A stretch of DNA of 9,811 nt from Clostridiales bacterium (lineage in GTDB: Bacteria > Bacillota_A > Clostridia > Lachnospirales > Lachnospiraceae): the NCBI GenBank assembly GCA_030154385.1, contig JASKJZ010000064.1, positions 1 to 9,811 of the forward strand, in the 5' to 3' direction. A program made the translations under genes and the position numbers. The notes beneath the pieces are model-generated. The model had not been told where the DNA came from. It ran no database searches and saw only the letters and a program-made list of their open reading frames with translations. Shown one piece after another: positions 6,777 to 9,811 of the stretch; position 1 is the first letter of the stretch; every line of letters starts with the position of its first letter.

Positions 6777-8009
6777 TTAAATCTCATGAATAAAGATACC
6801 GCTTCGAAGCTTTGGCTCAAACCACGTAGATTTTGGAGGCATCAATCGATTGGCATCTGCTACGGCAAATAGCTCCTCAATCGACGTTGGATACATAGAA
6901 AACGCAACCGTCATATCCTCCTGGCAGCGCCTCTCAAGCTCTTCAAGTCCACGGATACCGCCCACAAAATCAATTCGCTTATCGCATCTTGGATCCTTAA
7001 TACCAAGAATTGGGTCTAAGACCTGATGCTGCAGCAGTGAAACGTCTAGTCCTTCCACTGGATCTTCGGACAAAACTACTGGCTTTGCTGTCAGCTTATA
7101 CCACTGTTTGGATAGGTACATCCCGATTTCACCTTTTTTTGCAGGGTGATATGCACCTTCTACCTCCTCTATTGCAAAGGAAGTTTTCAGCTCTTCCAAA
7201 AATTCTGGTTCCCCCCATCCATTTAAATCCGCGACCACGCGGTTATAATCAAGAATCATGAGCTGGTCATGCGGAAATAAAACAGATAAAAAGTAATGAT
7301 AGGGCTCCTCCCCTGTATTGTCTGGGTGCTCTCTCCGTTTTTGTTCTCCCACCTTAATGGCCGAAGCCGCACGGTGATGCCCATCCGCAATATAAATCGA
7401 ATCAATCCCTTCAAATTCTGTCTGAAGTGTCAAAATATCCCCACCCTCGCTCATAATCCAGACGCGATGCGTTACGCCATCTGGTGAGGTAAAGGCATAT
7501 TCGGGCTCCTTCCTTCGATTTTTTTCCACTACTGCATCAATGGCCGCCTTTGCTGGATACGCTAAAAAAATCGGTCCAGTCTGTGCCTCTAGGGTCGACA
7601 CGTGCCGAATCCGGTCTTCTTCTTTTTCGGCACGGGTATTTTCATGCTTTTTAATTCGATTATTTAAATAATCATCTATGGAAGCACAGGCAACAATTCC
7701 TGTCTGGGAGCGCCCCTCCATCACAAGCTCATAAAGATAATATACTGCTTCCTGTTCTTTGATAAAGCTTCCCTCTGCCCGCATTTGGTCGAAACGTTCC
7801 TTTGCTTTTTCATACACACAGGGCGCATAGGTATCCACACAATCCTCGAAAAGTGTCTCGGCACGGTCGATGGCCAAAAATGACAGCGGCTCCCGTTCGA
7901 CCTCCTGCTTTGCTTCCTTTCGGTTATAAACATCATAGGGCAGCGCCGCTATTTTACTTACCAGATCCTTTCTTGGGCGAATTGCCTGAAACGGACGTAT
8001 TGTAGCCAT
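6777..8009 (-). CDS. DUF1015 family protein
   Basis: Conserved soluble protein of 410 residues of the DUF1015 family (COG4198), function not established. Diagnostic stretches are the start MATIRPFQAIRP, LPYDV (23-27), KHENTRAEKEEDR (121-133), the glycine- and histidine-rich YIADGHHRAASA (206-217), and the C-terminal MPPKSTWFEPKLRSG (390-404). The DGHHR motif recalls the ParB/sulfiredoxin-like fold of the free serine kinases SerK and SbnI, and from memory DUF1015 genes often sit beside serA and serC in Clostridia. A role in serine or related amino-acid metabolism is therefore an inference, and here the gene lies next to two aminotransferase genes. The ATG at 8009 is chosen for the family N-terminus and for AAAGGAG (8019-8025) 9 bases away. 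The open frame runs 58 codons further, but into the TraX gene. It follows traX-like by 25 bases. Confidence 0.9.
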   Translation of the reverse strand: MATIRPFQAIRPRKDLVSKIAALPYDVYNRKEAKQEVEREPLSFLAIDRAETLFEDCVDTYAPCVYEKAKERFDQMRAEGSFIKEQEAVYYLYELVMEGRSQTGIVACASIDDYLNNRIKKHENTRAEKEEDRIRHVSTLEAQTGPIFLAYPAKAAIDAVVEKNRRKEPEYAFTSPDGVTHRVWIMSEGGDILTLQTEFEGIDSIYIADGHHRAASAIKVGEQKRREHPDNTGEEPYHYFLSVLFPHDQLMILDYNRVVADLNGWGEPEFLEELKTSFAIEEVEGAYHPAKKGEIGMYLSKQWYKLTAKPVVLSEDPVEGLDVSLLQHQVLDPILGIKDPRCDKRIDFVGGIRGLEELERRCQEDMTVAFSMYPTSIEELFAVADANRLMPPKSTWFEPKLRSGIFIHEI

Positions 8010-8018
8010 AACTGCTTT

Positions 8019-8025
8019 CTCCTTT
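8019..8025 (-). promoter_or_regulatory. Ribosome binding site deciding the DUF1015 start
   Basis: AAAGGAG with a 9-base spacer to the ATG at 8009. It lies in the 25-base gap after the TraX-family stop codon and argues against the longer reading that would overlap that gene by about 150 bases. Confidence 0.85.
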
Positions 8026-8034
8026 GTCAATCCA

Positions 8035-8796
8035 TTATTTTGCAAACCAAGTGATATAAATTCCATATAATACAAGAAGGTGCACAGGATAAAATAAATA
8101 AAAGACATACTTAAGCGATATCCCACGCTTCCCATTATAAAAATACAAAAGTAAAAAGGACAAGGCGGCAGACGGAAATTCAAACGACATAAAATAGAGT
8201 GCTTCTACCAAGCATTGATACAGGCGATTGAACCGTAATATATACATACCAAAAATTGCGACAATTCCCCACATCCCGTAATCCGTATGCAGAAGCTGTG
8301 CAACAATTGCCGCTGCTACAAATATAAGCGTCTGTAAAAGCAGCGCCACGATATTTTTACCCTTGGCAAGCCTTGGTAAGACATGCTCTCTTTCGTACTG
8401 AATCCCTATCATCATGATAAGACCAATCAGCAAGGTAAAGAATACATTTTGATAGCCTGGATACCACCACTGTCCACGAAACGCCAAATCAAATGGAATT
8501 TCCGACACCAATGCAAAGACAGCAAGCCGGAGGGCATATTTGCTCCGGCTTCTGGTATGGAAAAACCCTTCAACAAGCAAAAAACAAAAAATAGGAAAGG
8601 CAATTCTTCCGGTTGCACGACAGATACGATCTGCAATATAAAGACTGCCCCTTACCTGCATAGAAGCATAAAATCCTGGCATGGCTTCTAAAATGGCAGC
8701 TCCTATATGATCGATTAACATTGTAACAATTGCGATTAGCTTTAACGTAGAACCACTAATCCCAAACCTCTTACTTGTAATAGCTGTTTCCCCCAT
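8035..8796 (-). CDS. TraX family membrane protein
   Basis: Integral membrane protein of 253 residues of the TraX family, named after the F-plasmid pilin N-acetyltransferase but widespread on Firmicute chromosomes, where the role is unknown. Family landmarks are LKLIAIVTMLIDHIG (18-32), GRIAFPIFCFLLVEGFFHT (63-81), SEIPFDL (98-104), QNVFFTLLIG (116-125), DYGMWG (172-177), NGKRG (221-225) and FYLFYPVHLL (232-241). About seven to eight hydrophobic segments are visible. The conserved His/Asp-rich first helix and the final YPVHL helix resemble membrane acyltransferases, so acetylation of an envelope substrate is a reasonable guess. The ATG start has GGGAGG (8802-8807) at 5 bases. It lies 47 bases after the cytidylate-kinase-like gene. 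No conjugation genes are nearby, so the name should not be read as a mobile-element marker. Confidence 0.9.
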   Translation of the reverse strand: MGETAITSKRFGISGSTLKLIAIVTMLIDHIGAAILEAMPGFYASMQVRGSLYIADRICRATGRIAFPIFCFLLVEGFFHTRSRSKYALRLAVFALVSEIPFDLAFRGQWWYPGYQNVFFTLLIGLIMMIGIQYEREHVLPRLAKGKNIVALLLQTLIFVAAAIVAQLLHTDYGMWGIVAIFGMYILRFNRLYQCLVEALYFMSFEFPSAALSFLLLYFYNGKRGISLKYVFYLFYPVHLLVLYGIYITWFAK

Positions 8797-8843
8797 ATGC
8801 GCCTCCCGCTTTCATTTCCTTCTCTCACCTGTCACAAACGATT

Positions 8844-9473
8844 TTATTCTTTGATGCGAATTTTTATATATTCCTGAATGAGCTTTACCGCTTCTTCAAA
8901 GGTAAGTTCACTCGTATTGATACATAAATCATAGTTCGCTGCATTGTCCCACGTTCTTTTCGTATAATATTCATAATAAGCCGCTCTGTGCTTATCAATT
9001 TTTTCGATTTTCTTTTGCAAATCCTTTCTGCTTTCTCCAGACATAGTCTGCAACGTATCCAAACAGTGCTCGAGCGGCGCATGTACAAAAATCCGTATCA
9101 CATTTTTATAGTCTTTTAGAATATAGTCAGCGCATCTTCCCACAATAATACAGGATTTCTCATCCTCCTCGGCTAATTGCCGGATTACCTTTGCTTGATA
9201 ATTGAATAAATTATCGTTGGAAACAAAATTATCACTATCGGGAGCAATGAGCTCTCCGGTATAGTTTTTTCGCATAATTTTATATAGAAAGCTTTCCTTG
9301 ATCTTCTCATCCGCTTTTCCAAATAACTCTTCACTGATGCCGCTCTCATCCGATGCAAGTCGTAATAGTTCACGGTCGTAATAATGGATACCAAGCTCCT
9401 CGGATAACATTTTCCCAATCGTTCTTCCGCCGCTTCCATATCCTCTTGCAATTGTAATTACATATTTTCCCAC
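8844..9473 (-). CDS. Cytidylate-kinase-like family P-loop protein
   Basis: P-loop protein of 209 residues of the cytidylate-kinase-like family, common in Firmicutes and often present in several copies. The N-terminal ITIARGYGSGGRTIGKMLSEELG region holds the glycine-rich phosphate-binding loop at 11-20, with Arg17 where a classical Walker A has its Lys. YYDRELL (31-37), IIVGRCADYIL (109-119) and RIFVHAPLE (127-135) follow in the family order, and basic residues at 149-173 would form the lid. True Cmk phosphorylates CMP/dCMP; the substrate of this subfamily is not established and it is not simply the housekeeping enzyme. It starts with GTG, supported by AAGGAGG (9482-9488) with an 8-base spacer. 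It is 18 bases downstream of livF and 47 bases upstream of the TraX-family gene. Confidence 0.9.
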   Translation of the reverse strand: MGKYVITIARGYGSGGRTIGKMLSEELGIHYYDRELLRLASDESGISEELFGKADEKIKESFLYKIMRKNYTGELIAPDSDNFVSNDNLFNYQAKVIRQLAEEDEKSCIIVGRCADYILKDYKNVIRIFVHAPLEHCLDTLQTMSGESRKDLQKKIEKIDKHRAAYYEYYTKRTWDNAANYDLCINTSELTFEEAVKLIQEYIKIRIKE

Positions 9474-9481
9474 GACAACCC

Positions 9482-9488
9482 CCTCCTT
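9482..9488 (-). promoter_or_regulatory. Ribosome binding site supporting a GTG start
   Basis: AAGGAGG with an 8-base spacer to GTG at 9473, the start of the cytidylate-kinase-like gene. It is the strongest site in the window and lies inside the 18-base gap after livF. Confidence 0.85.
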
Positions 9489-9491
9489 TCC

Positions 9492-9811
9492 CTATTCTCC
9501 TAAATATGCTTTCTTTACGGAATCATTTTCCAGCAAATCCTTTGCTTCTCCATCTAACACAATACGCCCCGTCTCCAGCACATATGCGCGGTTTGCGATG
9601 GATAATGCTTTTTTTGCATTCTGCTCTACTACAAGTACGGTTGTTCCGCTGGCACTAATCTCTTTGATAATGTCAAAGATTTCAGACACAAAGATAGGTG
9701 ATAAGCCCATAGAAGGTTCATCCATCAAAATAATCTTTGGATGAGACATGAGTGCCCGCCCCATCGCAAGCATCTGCTGTTCTCCACCGCTTAAGGTACC
9801 CGCAAGCTGTG
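9492..9811 (-). CDS. livF: Branched-chain amino acid ABC transporter ATP-binding protein, LivF type (5' end outside window)
   Basis: The C-terminal 105 residues of an ABC ATPase; the frame runs open through the window edge, so about the first 130 residues with Walker A are missing. The fragment starts at QLAGTLSGGEQQMLAMGRAL, with the ABC signature LSGGE. It continues with Walker B IILMDEPSMGLSP and the switch segment LVVEQN, where Gln replaces the usual His. That VEQN, the SMGLSP after Walker B and the end NDSVKKAYLGE are typical of LivF, one of the two ATPases of the LivFGHM-type importers for leucine, isoleucine and valine. The remaining subunits would be expected further upstream, beyond 9811. 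The gene ends 18 bases before the cytidylate-kinase-like gene, which is probably on the same transcript. Substrate could also be another amino acid or urea, since these ATPases look alike. Confidence 0.9.
   Translation of the reverse strand, partial: QLAGTLSGGEQQMLAMGRALMSHPKIILMDEPSMGLSPIFVSEIFDIIKEISASGTTVLVVEQNAKKALSIANRAYVLETGRIVLDGEAKDLLENDSVKKAYLGE

Noticed and set aside
8025..8030. TTGACA (minus) before the DUF1015 gene as a -35 box
   Set aside because: The positions 16-18 bases downstream lie at the start of the coding region and show nothing like a -10 box.
8010..8183. 58-codon N-terminal extension of the DUF1015 reading frame
   Set aside because: It overlaps the 3' end of the TraX-family gene, has no family similarity, and the ATG at 8009 has a good ribosome binding site and the usual family N-terminus.
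8383..8691. 102-residue plus-strand open frame
   Set aside because: It is antisense within the TraX-family gene, with low-complexity basic content and no ribosome binding site of note.
8035..8796. TraX as evidence of a conjugative element
   Set aside because: No relaxase, type IV secretion, integrase or attachment repeats are visible, and chromosomal TraX-family genes are common in Firmicutes.
9185..9451. 88-residue minus-strand open frame
   Set aside because: It is an alternative frame inside the cytidylate-kinase-like gene, whose own frame has clear family motifs.

Overview
The window looks like a chromosomal segment of a low-GC, spore-forming, fermentative anaerobe, most likely a Clostridia member of the Lachnospiraceae type. 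This rests on AT-rich DNA with strong AGGAGG-type ribosome binding sites and frequent TTG/GTG starts, on a YtvI-type sporulation membrane protein, and on a HydE maturase for [FeFe]-hydrogenase. It is densely coded: eleven genes, ten on the minus strand, and no intergenic gap over 80 bases. I see no rRNA, tRNA, CRISPR array, insertion sequence or phage gene.

Read in the direction of minus-strand transcription (high to low coordinates), the window opens inside a LivF-type branched-chain amino acid ABC ATPase cut by the window edge. Then come a cytidylate-kinase-like P-loop protein, a TraX-family membrane protein, a DUF1015 protein, a class I/II aminotransferase and a HisC-type aminotransferase. 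These six genes are closely spaced (12 to 77 bases) and may be one transcript, although the 77-base gap before the first aminotransferase carries a perfect 8-bp inverted repeat. A common theme of amino-acid uptake and metabolism is plausible for livF, DUF1015 and the two aminotransferases.

Next is a single-domain response regulator that looks like its own transcription unit. A consensus-like sigma-A promoter lies across the hisC stop codon, and a strong hairpin that pairs fully only in the minus-strand RNA follows the gene. After the hairpin come hydE, a DUF368 (PopT-type polyprenyl-phosphate transporter) gene and a ytvI/AI-2E-family gene, with gaps of 21 and 7 bases. A VanZ-like membrane gene on the plus strand converges on ytvI. 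The two coding regions overlap by 4 bp at a TTAA that supplies both stop codons, next to a short TTA repeat that gives ytvI four in-frame stops in tandem.

I do not see a clearly new multi-gene system. Most of the window is ordinary accessory and housekeeping content. The points most worth a second look are the DUF1015-aminotransferase cluster, the hydE-popT-ytvI grouping, the inverted repeat before the aminotransferase and the compact convergent end of ytvI and the VanZ-like gene.
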